NCBI GenBank assembly: GCA_045590215.1 | Contig: JAZNQO010000008.1 | Coordinates: 1-32,175 of the forward strand | Length of the DNA: 32,175 bases | Reading direction: 5' to 3' | Source: RUG563 sp045590215 | GTDB taxonomy: Bacteria; Bacillota; Clostridia; Christensenellales; Aristaeellaceae | Shown: piece after piece, positions 1 to 7,694 of the stretch | How the letters are laid out: each line of letters opens with the position of its first letter | Numbering within the stretch: position 1 is the stretch's first letter | Translations under genes and position numbers: made by a program | The notes under the pieces: generated by a model | What the model was told of the DNA's origin: nothing | Seen by the model: the letters and a program-made list of their open reading frames with translations, nothing else | The model's database searches: none

Positions 1-1746
1 CCGCTGCGCAGAGGGCGCAGGGGATGCAGAGGGGGAAGGAGCAGGCGTGGGCGACGGAGGCGGCGTGGGGGTAGGCGTCGGCGGAGCGGAGGGGTACGGG
101 CTGTTTTGCTGCTCCGGGGTATCGGCAAAGCCGGTGGCATCCACGGGCAGCCAGCCAAAGCCCTTCAGATAAATTTCCGTCCACGCATGGGCATCCATGC
201 CCGTCACATGGGCAATACCGTCGTCGCCCGGCTGGGCTAAATAGCCTGTCACATACCGGGCAGGAATGCCGTTTATGCGGCAGAGCACCGTCATGGCGGT
301 GGCGAAATAGGTGCAATAGCCCTTCTTTTCCCCCAGCAGGAAATAAGCGGTGAAGTCCACATTTTCCGGGGGCGTTTCCACATCCAGGGAGAAGGGATAA
401 TTTTTTTGCAGATAGCTTTGCAGCTGCAATGCCTTTTCATAGGGCGTGGCGTTTTCGTCCACGGCCTTGGCGGCGATATCATAAACTTCCTGCTGAATAT
501 GGCCGGGCAGGGTGAGATATTGGGAGAGAACGGTGTCGAAATAGGGGTCTTCCAAGGAAGCGCAGGCGTTGACAACCTCCGCCGTTTTCGCATGCCCGGC
601 ATGCAGGGGCAGATAGGAAACGCTGTAACGGTCAAGGGGGGCAGTTTCTCTTGTCAAAAATAGTTCCCCGGCGGTGTTGAAATACAACACCATCCTTTGC
701 CCCTGCAGCTGAATATTCTGCAATAGTGAGGGGGCAAAAAGGGTGGTGGTGCCGTTATTTTTCAGCTGAACGGAGGCGGTTTTGATGACAATATCATCCG
801 TGCCCGTCAAAGGCATATCTTGCCCAAAGAGGGTGGTGCGCAATTGCTTGTTATACATGGAATGATACAGATACCGCTTGGAAGAAAGGGAATCTTCCCA
901 AGAGATTCCGGTGTAAAAATCATAAGTTTTGCCCCGGAGCAGCAGCGTTTCATCCGTTTCCACGTCCATCACTTCCGCATCGGAAGGATTGGGCCTGCCT
1001 CCAAGCCGGGTGTCCAAGGGCTGATAGCCTTCCGTTTTCAGGGAAAAGGAAGTGCGCTGCTCGGTATACAACAGGTGATCCTCAATGGCTGTGCGGATGT
1101 CTTTTGCCATTTCCTGTAAGGGTTCGGAAGTAGCAGGGCTTTCCGGGGTCAGCAGGAAAGCGAGGGCCACAAGCAAAGCGGCAATGGGCAGGGCAAGGAT
1201 ACTGAACCGCTGTTTTCTGGACAGCTGCAAGGCAAGCCCTGCAAACGCAGGCAGGGCAAACAGAAGCATTTTCGGAATGGGAGTCATCAAAAACAGAATC
1301 ACGCAGGTGACGATTACGTATAAAGCGGCGGAAAAGCAACTTTCGTCAGCCGCTGCGCCCCATGCAGTCAAGGTTAGCAGCAGGCACAAAAAGGGCATCA
1401 TCTGATTGGCGTAGACGCTCAAAATTTCCGTCCAGCCGCTGTTCAGATACAAAAATGCCTTGACGGCTTCCATGGCGGCAAAGGCAGGGCCTGTCTGCAT
1501 GAAAATGCCGAGGGCGGCCAGCCCGGCCAGCACCGAAAAGGCAATCAGCCCCTTGAAGCGCAGCCGGATCTGGCTATACGCTGCAAAAAACGCAGAAAAT
1601 AAAAGGCACCACAAAAACAGCTGCGCTATATTAGGCGCAGGAAAAAAGCCCGTGCAGCACACGCAGGACAGCCCGAATGCCATGAGCAGCGTGGCTAAAA
1701 AGCGGCCTGTTTTTTCGTGATTGATGAATTTAAGCAGGCGTGACAT
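1..1746 (-). CDS. Membrane transglutaminase-like protein (TgpA/DUF3488 type), C-terminus cut by window edge
   Basis: The frame stays open for 582 codons from an ATG at 1746 to the window edge, so the 3' end is missing. The N-terminal ~210 residues are mostly hydrophobic with several membrane helices. An extracytoplasmic region follows, ending in a transglutaminase core with Cys478 (GYCTYFATAM), His520 (DAHAWTEIY) and Asp536 (PVDAT), which form the expected catalytic triad. After this comes a Pro/Thr/Ser-rich linker. TgpA-type proteins usually continue with a further membrane helix and a DUF4129 tail, which would lie outside the window. An AGGTG-containing ribosome site sits 6 bases before the ATG, and the start overlaps the end of the DUF58 gene by 17 bases. 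The MoxR-DUF58-transglutaminase order is a widespread conserved operon. The substrate is unknown; a role in envelope protein processing or cross-linking is inferred. Confidence 0.9.
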   Translation of the reverse strand, partial: MSRLLKFINHEKTGRFLATLLMAFGLSCVCCTGFFPAPNIAQLFLWCLLFSAFFAAYSQIRLRFKGLIAFSVLAGLAALGIFMQTGPAFAAMEAVKAFLYLNSGWTEILSVYANQMMPFLCLLLTLTAWGAAADESCFSAALYVIVTCVILFLMTPIPKMLLFALPAFAGLALQLSRKQRFSILALPIAALLVALAFLLTPESPATSEPLQEMAKDIRTAIEDHLLYTEQRTSFSLKTEGYQPLDTRLGGRPNPSDAEVMDVETDETLLLRGKTYDFYTGISWEDSLSSKRYLYHSMYNKQLRTTLFGQDMPLTGTDDIVIKTASVQLKNNGTTTLFAPSLLQNIQLQGQRMVLYFNTAGELFLTRETAPLDRYSVSYLPLHAGHAKTAEVVNACASLEDPYFDTVLSQYLTLPGHIQQEVYDIAAKAVDENATPYEKALQLQSYLQKNYPFSLDVETPPENVDFTAYFLLGEKKGYCTYFATAMTVLCRINGIPARYVTGYLAQPGDDGIAHVTGMDAHAWTEIYLKGFGWLPVDATGFADTPEQQNSPYPSAPPTPTPTPPPSPTPAPSPSASPAPSAQR

Positions 1747-2875
1747 AGCACACCTCCACTAAATGATGCTGTAATTGCGTGACATAGGAAAGATGGGCAG
1801 GGTCGTCCGGGGTGCGTGTGCACAGATACAGCCGGGCACTGGGCCCCATGCGCCGGATGGAGGTGATGCCCTCCACAATTCCGGCATCCAGCCGGGTGGT
1901 GATGATGATAGCGGCTCCCGTCCTGCGCATACGCCGCAATTCCAGCCGCAGTACATGGCTGAAATCCGTCACATCCGCAAAGGAACGGGCGGCCAGCATT
2001 TCTTTCAGCTGGTTCAGCCCCTCTGCCTGATCGGAAACAAATTCCGTGGCCTGCTTGCCATGCAGCGGCAGGCGAACAGGGCTGCCGTCCTCCATTTGCA
2101 GCTTGGCCACCGCCACCGCCGTTTCACACAGCGCATCCCGAAGGAAGGGGATATCGGCGGCGTTTTCCGCTTCCGGCGTGGCTGTGTCCACTAGAATCAG
2201 CGTGTCCGGGGGAGACGGCATTTCAAACCGGCGTACAACCAGTTCCTGCTTCCTAGAGGATAATTTCCAATGAATTCGTTTCATGGCGTCGCCGGGCTGA
2301 TAGGTTCTGGTATCTTCGGGGGAATTATAGTCTTCCTGGGTGCGGCCAAGGGCGGCACTGCCGTCTTCGCCCAGGGAAATCTGGGGTTTATCAATGGGGT
2401 AGGGGTTGGGCAATACAAGATAAGTGTTCTCCTGGCCTTTGATGCGCTTTTTCATGGAGAACAGGCAAAAGAGATCCTGCACCTGCACCCGGCAGAGGGC
2501 CACCTGAAAGGAGCCCACATGCAGGCTTTGCAAAGCAAGCGAAGATTCGTAATCTGTGAAAGGGGCGGTGAGGAAATCGCAGGTCATCAGCCCTTGGGGG
2601 CATTGATAATCGCAGCGGATGGAGGAAACAGGCAAAAGACACCGATGCCGCATTCGCAAAAGCAGGGAAGCGTTTTCCCCGCGATGCACTTTATGCACCG
2701 GCATGTATAAGCCGCATTTCACCGACCGCACAGCCCACAGGCAGCTGATAAACCCGAACAAAAGCAGACACCCAAACAAGACGGCCAGAAAATAATACAG
2801 CCTGCCGCCTATGGAAAGGGCACAAAAGGCACTGGCGGCCATCGCCACCATCAGTGCCACGCTCCGGCGTGTCAT
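1730..2875 (-). CDS. DUF58 domain-containing membrane protein
   Basis: 381 residues. Two hydrophobic helices at the N-terminus (about 8-22 and 26-50) are followed by a soluble domain. The DUF58 hallmark YQPGDAMKRIHWKLSSRKQ lies near residues 192-210, and the C-terminal part resembles a von Willebrand A-like fold (DTLILVDTATPE). DUF58 proteins are the usual partners of MoxR AAA ATPases and are thought to be acted on by them. The start codon overlaps the moxR stop by four bases (ATGA), implying translational coupling, and the 3' end overlaps the transglutaminase gene. No catalytic activity has been established for the family. Confidence 0.93.
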   Translation of the reverse strand: MTRRSVALMVAMAASAFCALSIGGRLYYFLAVLFGCLLLFGFISCLWAVRSVKCGLYMPVHKVHRGENASLLLRMRHRCLLPVSSIRCDYQCPQGLMTCDFLTAPFTDYESSLALQSLHVGSFQVALCRVQVQDLFCLFSMKKRIKGQENTYLVLPNPYPIDKPQISLGEDGSAALGRTQEDYNSPEDTRTYQPGDAMKRIHWKLSSRKQELVVRRFEMPSPPDTLILVDTATPEAENAADIPFLRDALCETAVAVAKLQMEDGSPVRLPLHGKQATEFVSDQAEGLNQLKEMLAARSFADVTDFSHVLRLELRRMRRTGAAIIITTRLDAGIVEGITSIRRMGPSARLYLCTRTPDDPAHLSYVTQLQHHLVEVCYVTPA

Positions 2876-3831
2876 GCCCGGCCCGTGGGAACGGGCAATG
2901 TATCAATCAGCTGCCGCAGCACCTGTTCAGCGGAAACGCCCTTCATTCGGGCTTCCGGCGTCAGAATCAGCCGATGGGAAAGCACCGGCAAGGCCATGCG
3001 GCGAATGTCGTCCGGCAATACATAATCCCGGCCGGATAAAAGCGCACAGGCCTGCGCCGCCTTCAAAAGCGCAATGGAGCCGCGGGGAGAAGCCCCCAGC
3101 TGCACCGCCTGATGGTTTCTGGTGACTGCCGTGATGGAGGCCACATAGCTTCTCGCTTCTCGGCTGGCGTATACCAAGCCCAGCTTTTCCTGCAAATCCA
3201 GTATCTCTGCACCGCCGCATACGGGCTGCAGTGTTTCCATGGGGTTCACTTGGGCGGAATACCGCTCCAGCACAGCCATTTCTTCCTCAATGGAGGGATA
3301 GCCGATGGCAATTCGCAAAAAGAAGCGGTCCATCTGCGCTTCGGGAAGGGGATAAGTGCCCACAAAATCCACCGGGTTCTGGGTGGCCAATACCATAAAG
3401 GGCTTGGGCATGGGATGGGTGATGCCGTCGATGGTTACTTGCCCTTCTTCCATTACTTCCAAGAGGGCGGACTGGGTCTTGGGGCTGGTGCGGTTGATTT
3501 CATCCGCCAGCACAATCTGGCTCATCACAGCACCCGGCTTGAACTCCATTTCGCCTGTTTGCAGGCTCACCATGGTGAAGCCCGTTACGTCCGAGGGCGT
3601 TACGTCCGGCGTGAACTGAATACGCTTGAAGCTGCATTGCAGCGATTTGGCGAGGGCGGATGCCATCGTGGTTTTGCCAACCCCCGGCACATCCTCGATC
3701 AATACATGGCCTTTGCAAATCAAGGCAATCAGCATCAGCTCAATGGCTTCCTCCTTGCCCACCACCGCTTTGGCAATATTCTGCTGCAGGGCGTAAACCA
3801 GCGGCCTTGCAGGATTGGTGATCTGCTGCAT
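2872..3831 (-). CDS. MoxR family AAA+ ATPase
   Basis: 319 residues from the ATG at 3831, chosen because GGAG lies 8 bases upstream. A longer in-frame start at 3882 would add 17 poorly conserved residues and has no ribosome site. Visible motifs are Walker A (GVGKTT, 50-55), Walker B (VLADE, 107-111), sensor 1 (ATQNP, 149-153) and the MoxR-typical LPEAQMDRFF around 162-171 with a likely arginine finger. MoxR ATPases are cytoplasmic hexameric chaperone-like proteins that remodel or activate partner proteins, here probably the DUF58 protein encoded next. First gene of the three-gene operon, with a good SigA promoter upstream. Confidence 0.95.
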   Translation of the reverse strand: MQQITNPARPLVYALQQNIAKAVVGKEEAIELMLIALICKGHVLIEDVPGVGKTTMASALAKSLQCSFKRIQFTPDVTPSDVTGFTMVSLQTGEMEFKPGAVMSQIVLADEINRTSPKTQSALLEVMEEGQVTIDGITHPMPKPFMVLATQNPVDFVGTYPLPEAQMDRFFLRIAIGYPSIEEEMAVLERYSAQVNPMETLQPVCGGAEILDLQEKLGLVYASREARSYVASITAVTRNHQAVQLGASPRGSIALLKAAQACALLSGRDYVLPDDIRRMALPVLSHRLILTPEARMKGVSAEQVLRQLIDTLPVPTGRA

Positions 3832-3848
3832 ATGGAAAACTCCTTTCG

Positions 3849-3868
3849 TGCCCCGAAGCGATGGGGCA
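3849..3868 (-). other. Short hairpin in the moxR 5' leader
   Basis: TGCCCC and GGGGCA flank an 8-base loop in the untranslated leader, between the promoter at 3898-3926 and the moxR ribosome binding site. It has no following T-run, so it is not a terminator. It may stabilise the transcript; a specific function is not shown. Confidence 0.45.
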
Positions 3869-3897
3869 AATGAGCATTTCATTCTTTTTCAGCTTTC

Positions 3898-3926
3898 AGT
3901 ATATCAATTTTTTGATGGAATTGCAA
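3898..3926 (-). promoter_or_regulatory. SigA-type promoter for the moxR operon
   Basis: On the minus strand, TTGCAA (-35, 3921-3926) and TATACT (-10, 3898-3903) are separated by exactly 17 bases, about 70 bases before the chosen moxR start. Confidence 0.75.
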
Positions 3927-3969
3927 CAGAAATCGACATAGAAATGTAAAAGTTTTGAAACAATGATGA

Positions 3970-4356
3970 GGGATGTGAGGGGCCTTGCCCCTCAAACTCC
4001 CCACCAGGGGGAAGTTCCCCCTGGAGACGCCTGTTGCGGAAAACTCACGCAGTTTCTGCATGGTTATGTGCCGCTGAAAGGTGAGGAAACGAAAAAAAGT
4101 ATATTTCCGGTCTGGGGCGTTTTCAACGCCCTGCCGGATGCCAAGGGCATCCGGGGAAAACGGGAAAAGGCTGAGAGGGAAAATGAATTTTCCCCTCAGC
4201 TTTTTTCGTTTTCCTTTTGCCCGGAAATAACCATTGCAATCGTACTCTCACAAGTTACAGGCGCAAACAGTGCGTGGATAGCAATAACGTGTTCGCCAAC
4301 CGGAGTCCAGAGGCACGGCCTCTGGTGCGGGGTTATAGGGGCTGCATAAGCCCCTA
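3970..4356 (+). repeat. Dispersed intergenic hairpin-array element, copy A
   Basis: This gene-free stretch matches 21300-21685 in the same orientation. Shared blocks include TGTGCCGCTGAAA, AACGCCCTGCCGGATGC and GGAGTCCAGAGGCACGGC. It is built from consecutive inverted repeats: 4115-4131 (GGGCGTT/AACGCCC), 4134-4154 (CCGGATGCC/GGCATCCGG), 4170-4200 (GCTGAG/CTCAGC, then six T), 4307-4325 (CCAGAGG/CCTCTGG) and 4337-4355 (AGGGGCT/AGCCCCT). Two further stems lie at the 5' end, near 3976-4025. Compared with copy B, stems change in compensated pairs. Open frames across it on both strands show no protein character. It lies between the moxR promoter and the terminator of the ABC importer operon. Whether it acts as RNA or DNA is unknown. 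Confidence 0.75.
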
Positions 4357-4381
4357 ACCATAAACCTTTAACCGACAAAAC

Positions 4382-4417
4382 AAAAACCGTCCGGGCGATT
4401 TCAGGATGCCCGGACGG
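4382..4417 (-). terminator. Rho-independent terminator of the amino-acid ABC importer operon
   Basis: A perfect 10-bp stem (CCGTCCGGGC/GCCCGGACGG) with an 11-base loop. On the minus strand it is followed by TTTTTGTTTTG. It lies 18 bases beyond the stop of the ATPase gene. Confidence 0.9.
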
Positions 4418-4434
4418 TGAACGTGATATACGTT

Positions 4435-5214
4435 TTAGAGCACTTTGTTAAGGAAATCCTTGGTACGCTGCTGCTGGGGGTTAGAGAAGATTTCGCTGGG
4501 GGTACCTTCTTCCACGATGAGGCCTTCATCCATGAAAATAACCCGGTCCGCCACTTCACGGGCGAAGCCCATTTCGTGGGTTACGACCACCATGGTCATT
4601 CCGTCGTGAGCCAGCTGCTTCATAACGTCCAGCACTTCTCCCACCATTTCGGGGTCAAGGGCGGAGGTGGGTTCGTCAAAGAGCATAACCTGCGGCTCCA
4701 TGCACAGGGCACGGACGATAGCGATACGCTGTTTCTGGCCGCCGGAGAGCTGGCTGGGGTAAGCGTTGGCACGATCGCTGAGCCCCACACGCTTGAGGAG
4801 AGCCATGGCCTTGTTCTCGGCTTCTTCCTTGGTTTTCTTCAGCAGCTTCATGGGAGCCAGCGTCATGTTTTTGAGGATGGTCATATGGGGGAAAAGGTTA
4901 AAGTGTTGAAACACCATGCCCATCTTTTCCCGGTGCTTGTTGATGTTCACACGGGGGTCGGTGATATTGACGCCTTCCACGGTGACGGTGCCGGCAGTGG
5001 GCTCTTCCAAGAGGTTGAGGCAGCGCAGGAAGGTGGATTTACCGGAGCCGGAGGGGCCGATCACCACGACCACTTCGCCGCGCTTGATCTGGGCATCAAT
5101 GCCCCGGAGAGCCTTTAATTTGCCCTCATCGAAATGCTTTTCCAAGCCACTTACGGAAATGATAAAATCGGGAGCAGGGCTGCTTTGGACAGCCGGATTC
5201 TGATTAGTGGTCAC
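4435..5214 (-). CDS. Amino-acid ABC transporter ATP-binding protein (GlnQ/ArtP-like)
   Basis: 259 residues starting at GTG 5214, with AGGAGG 10 bases upstream inside the end of the permease gene (11-base overlap). All ABC ATPase motifs are present: Walker A GPSGSGKST (53-61), Q-loop VFQHFNLFP, signature LSGGQKQR, Walker B VMLFDEP with D-loop SALD, and H-loop VVTHEM. It closely resembles the polar amino-acid transporter ATPases of the GlnQ/HisP/ArtP group and would drive import with the permease and binding lipoprotein encoded upstream. Compared with typical GlnQ it has an N-terminal extension of about 17 polar residues. Last gene of the operon. Confidence 0.95.
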   Translation of the reverse strand: MTTNQNPAVQSSPAPDFIISVSGLEKHFDEGKLKALRGIDAQIKRGEVVVVIGPSGSGKSTFLRCLNLLEEPTAGTVTVEGVNITDPRVNINKHREKMGMVFQHFNLFPHMTILKNMTLAPMKLLKKTKEEAENKAMALLKRVGLSDRANAYPSQLSGGQKQRIAIVRALCMEPQVMLFDEPTSALDPEMVGEVLDVMKQLAHDGMTMVVVTHEMGFAREVADRVIFMDEGLIVEEGTPSEIFSNPQQQRTKDFLNKVL

Positions 5215-6022
5215 TGTTGCGCAGCCTCCTTTCCAGCTTGCCGATGAGCCACGTAAGCGTCAACACCACGGCAAGGTACAGCATACCGGAAACGATGTAG
5301 GGGGTGAAAGCGGAGAAGGTACGGGAGCGGATATAGTCGCCAGCTTTGGTCAGTTCAGTCAGGGCGATGTAGGAGAGAATGGAGGTTTCCTTGATAAGGG
5401 AAATGAATTCGTTGCACATGGCCGGCAGGGCGGACTTGGCGGCTTGGGGCAGGATGATGTAGATCATGGTACGCAGGCCGGAAAGACCCAGCGAGCGGCC
5501 TGCTTCCGTCTGCCCTTTTTCCACGCTCATGATGCCGCCGCGAACGATTTCGGCCACATACGCAGCACTGTTCAAACCGCAGGCAATGACGCCGATGATG
5601 ACCTTATCAATGCGTACAGAGCCGAAAATGCCGAAGTTGATAATCAAAACCTGCAAAAGCAGGGGCGTTCCGCGGATAAGGTTGATATAGAAAGCGGCAA
5701 ACTTGGACAAAGCCCGCACTACATAAACGCCGATGGTGCCAAAGAAGCCTTTGCCACGGGCGTTGATGTTTTGCACCTGCGGCAAGCGCAGGATGGCGAG
5801 CAGCGTGCCCAGCACAACGCCCACGAGGATGGCGAAGAAGGAAACCTGCAGCGTAACGCCAAGCCCCTTCAAATATTGCAGCCAGCGGTCGTCCTTGATG
5901 ACGTTCAGATAGATTTCTTTATAAAGAAATTGCCAGATGTTGAGGGTGTTGGCCTGAACCAGCGGTTCAATTTGCAGCCACCACTGCTCAAAAATGGAGA
6001 TGGATTGGACAGCAGCGTTCAA
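5204..6022 (-). CDS. Amino-acid ABC transporter permease (His/Glu/Gln/Arg/opine family)
   Basis: 272 residues from a TTG start at 6022 with GGAGGG 7 bases upstream; no better start is visible. It opens with ~50 soluble residues, then four to five membrane helices beginning near residue 54. The family signature appears as INLIRGTPLLLQ, and the coupling (EAA) loop as EAGRSLGLSGLRTMIYIILPQAAK. No second permease gene is present, so the transporter would use a homodimeric membrane channel. About 100 bases separate it from the binding-protein gene, with a hairpin between. Confidence 0.94.
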   Translation of the reverse strand: MNAAVQSISIFEQWWLQIEPLVQANTLNIWQFLYKEIYLNVIKDDRWLQYLKGLGVTLQVSFFAILVGVVLGTLLAILRLPQVQNINARGKGFFGTIGVYVVRALSKFAAFYINLIRGTPLLLQVLIINFGIFGSVRIDKVIIGVIACGLNSAAYVAEIVRGGIMSVEKGQTEAGRSLGLSGLRTMIYIILPQAAKSALPAMCNEFISLIKETSILSYIALTELTKAGDYIRSRTFSAFTPYIVSGMLYLAVVLTLTWLIGKLERRLRNSDH

Positions 6023-6060
6023 TGAAATTCCCTCCAGATTGCGTCTTTAATCGTACAAAG

Positions 6061-6088
6061 GCCGTAGAGAGGATAAGCTCCCTACGGC
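6061..6088 (-). other. Intercistronic hairpin between binding protein and permease
   Basis: GCCGTAGGGA and TCTCTACGGC form a 10-bp stem with one mismatch and an 8-base loop, without a strong T-run. Such structures between binding-protein and permease genes often protect the upstream mRNA or partly terminate, so the binding protein is made in excess. That role is inferred here. Confidence 0.5.
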
Positions 6089-6124
6089 AGCATTTGCGTT
6101 TCTATGATGAAACTGCAGATGATA

Positions 6125-6856
6125 TTAGTTGAAGTACTTCACAGCCAGTTCGTCGAAGAAGCCTTCTTTTTCCAGTTCGGCCAGAGCATCGTTGATCTTC
6201 TTGAGCAGTTCGGGGTTCTGCTTGTTCACTTCGATGCCGTACCAGTCAGCCTGCAGACCCATATCCACCATCTGGAGGGTATCGTCCTTCAGGGAAGCCA
6301 GAATGGCCTGACCCACGGGCTTGTCGATGATGACGGCGTCAATCTTGTTGCCCTGCAGATCCATGATGGCGTTGAGGAAGGTCTTATACTGGGCAACGTT
6401 TTCCTTGCCGGTAATTTCTTCGGCAGCAAAGTCGCTGGTAGTGCCCAGCTGCACGCCGATCTTCTTGCCGGCCAGCTCTTCGGTGGTGGCGTAGGGAGCA
6501 TCCGTCTTCACGATGACGACCAGACCGGCGTTGATGTAGCCTTCAGAGAAGTCAACGGTCAGCTTGCGTTCGTCGGTGATGGAGATGCCGGACAGGCCGA
6601 TGGTGTTCTTGTTGGCGGCCACGGCACTGATAACAGCGTCAAAGTCCATGGCTTCGATTTCATATTCGATGCCGGCTTTCTTGGCGATGGCATCCCACAT
6701 GTCGATGTCGTAGCCAATGGTCTTTTCGCCTTCGACGTATTCAAAGGGGGGATATTCGGGGTTGGTAGCCACGATCACCTTTTCGGCCTTCTTGGCGCAG
6801 CCGGCCATGGTCAGAGCCAGCACAAGGATCAGCAGCAGAGCAGTCAGTTTCTTCAT
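6125..6856 (-). CDS. Amino-acid ABC transporter substrate-binding lipoprotein (SBP family 3)
   Basis: 243 residues. A lipoprotein signal peptide (residues 1-19) ends at MAGC, so Cys20 is the likely lipidation site. The mature part is a bacterial solute-binding family 3 protein: ATNPEYPPFEY, GYDIDMWDAIAKKAG, SGISITDERKLTVDFS (the Arg normally contacts the ligand carboxylate) and DAVIIDKPVGQ. It would capture an amino acid outside the membrane and deliver it to the permease. The substrate cannot be fixed from sequence; the arginine-box-like site upstream hints at arginine or a related basic amino acid. AGGAGG precedes the ATG at good spacing. First gene of the operon. Confidence 0.95.
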   Translation of the reverse strand: MKKLTALLLILVLALTMAGCAKKAEKVIVATNPEYPPFEYVEGEKTIGYDIDMWDAIAKKAGIEYEIEAMDFDAVISAVAANKNTIGLSGISITDERKLTVDFSEGYINAGLVVIVKTDAPYATTEELAGKKIGVQLGTTSDFAAEEITGKENVAQYKTFLNAIMDLQGNKIDAVIIDKPVGQAILASLKDDTLQMVDMGLQADWYGIEVNKQNPELLKKINDALAELEKEGFFDELAVKYFN

Positions 6857-6907
6857 AGTAAATTCCTCCTGAAATCATTACTCACATCATTTTATGAGAA
6901 CGGGGTC

Positions 6908-6936
6908 AGTATATCACCCTTTTTTTATTGTGTCAA
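6908..6936 (-). promoter_or_regulatory. Near-consensus SigA promoter of the ABC importer operon
   Basis: On the minus strand a perfect TTGACA (6931-6936) and TATACT (6908-6913) are 17 bases apart, about 50 bases before the binding-protein ATG. This is the best promoter match in the window. Confidence 0.85.
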
Positions 6937-6943
6937 TAGATAA

Positions 6944-6961
6944 ATTGAATAAATATACACA
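6944..6961. promoter_or_regulatory. Candidate ArgR-type operator (ARG box)
   Basis: TGAAT-AAAT-ATACA (6946-6959) differs by one base from the palindromic ARG box core TGAAT-N4-ATTCA. It sits directly upstream of the -35 of the amino-acid importer promoter. The surroundings are very AT-rich, so a chance match is possible. Confidence 0.35.
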
Positions 6962-7085
6962 AAATTTCAAATAAATTTGGGATACATCCGAAAAATATAC
7001 GGATTTATACATCCAATTTTGCATAAATACAATACACATGGAACAAATGGCATAAAAATGACCAGAAGGGGGGCAGGAAAAGCAT

Positions 7086-7118
7086 AAAAAAACGCCCGCT
7101 GAAAAACGGGCGAAAAAG
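7086..7118 (-). terminator. Rho-independent terminator after the 7135-7599 gene
   Basis: CGCCCG and CGGGCG enclose an 8-base loop. On the minus strand the stem is followed by seven T. A-rich sequence on the other side could make it work in both directions. Confidence 0.85.
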
Positions 7119-7134
7119 CAGCAGGGAGGAAGGA

Positions 7135-7599
7135 TTATTCTGCTTCCCAATCAGTAACGAGTTTATCGTAGGATGTGAGGGTGATTTTCTGGCCCAGCTG
7201 CCATGGGGGCAGGGGCAGATTGGCGTCCCAGTAAAAGAGGCGGTCGTCTTCCTCGCTTTCGATGCGGTCAATGCTGATCATCATGGGCTTCACCTGCAGG
7301 CCTTCCCGGTATACAGCTTCTTCCTCTACTTCTTTCAGATAGCCGCTGGTTTTCCGGGTTTTGCCGTGGAGGGCATGGTTCAGATGCCGGGCATAGCAGA
7401 TGAGGGGGGAAAGGAAAACGGTATAACCGAAAATCAGCACGGCACCCAGCAGGATGGTGACGACGGTGGTGAGCCACTGCACCCGGATCGTAAGGGAATA
7501 GACAAGAACTGCCAGCAGCAACAGGCAGGGAAGCATGAGCACAAAGAGCCTCTTTTTCTTTTGAGCGTTGATCTGTTCCAAATCCTGAAGGGTATACAC
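7135..7599 (-). CDS. Small two-helix membrane protein of unknown function
   Basis: 154 residues from GTG 7599, which has GAGGAA 6 bases upstream. An in-frame ATG at 7674 lies upstream of the -10 of the proposed promoter, so it is unlikely. The protein has a short, charged N-terminus (QDLEQINAQKKKR), two hydrophobic helices (about 18-37 and 44-65), then a soluble domain with many acidic residues (LKEVEEEAVY, IESEEDDRLFYW). I do not recognise a family. It has its own promoter and terminator, so it is probably a single-gene unit downstream of spoIVA. Confidence 0.8.
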   Translation of the reverse strand: MYTLQDLEQINAQKKKRLFVLMLPCLLLLAVLVYSLTIRVQWLTTVVTILLGAVLIFGYTVFLSPLICYARHLNHALHGKTRKTSGYLKEVEEEAVYREGLQVKPMMISIDRIESEEDDRLFYWDANLPLPPWQLGQKITLTSYDKLVTDWEAE

Positions 7600-7641
7600 G
7601 GTGCGTTCCTCATTTCTGTGGATGAAATTTATTGCTTTTTC

Positions 7642-7670
7642 ATTATACATGAAAAGTGTGGAAATGTACA
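7642..7670 (-). promoter_or_regulatory. Probable SigA promoter for the small membrane protein gene
   Basis: A perfect TATAAT (7642-7647 on the minus strand) with a weaker TGTACA (7665-7670) 17 bases upstream. Confidence 0.55.
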
Positions 7671-7694
7671 GCACCGTTTTGTGTCATCACCTTG

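Noticed and set aside
1..110. Repetitive GGCGT/GGGGT motif at the left edge, and a similar one at 32140-32175, considered as tandem repeat or CRISPR-like DNA
   Set aside because: Both translate in the correct frame as Pro/Thr-rich linkers, in the transglutaminase protein and the probable MreC tail. There are no regular repeat-spacer units.
3963..4349. 128-codon frame in repeat copy A, and 21436-22104 in and beyond copy B
   Set aside because: The frames cross the hairpins, differ between the copies and do not keep a common protein sequence; the second also runs antisense into the transporter gene.
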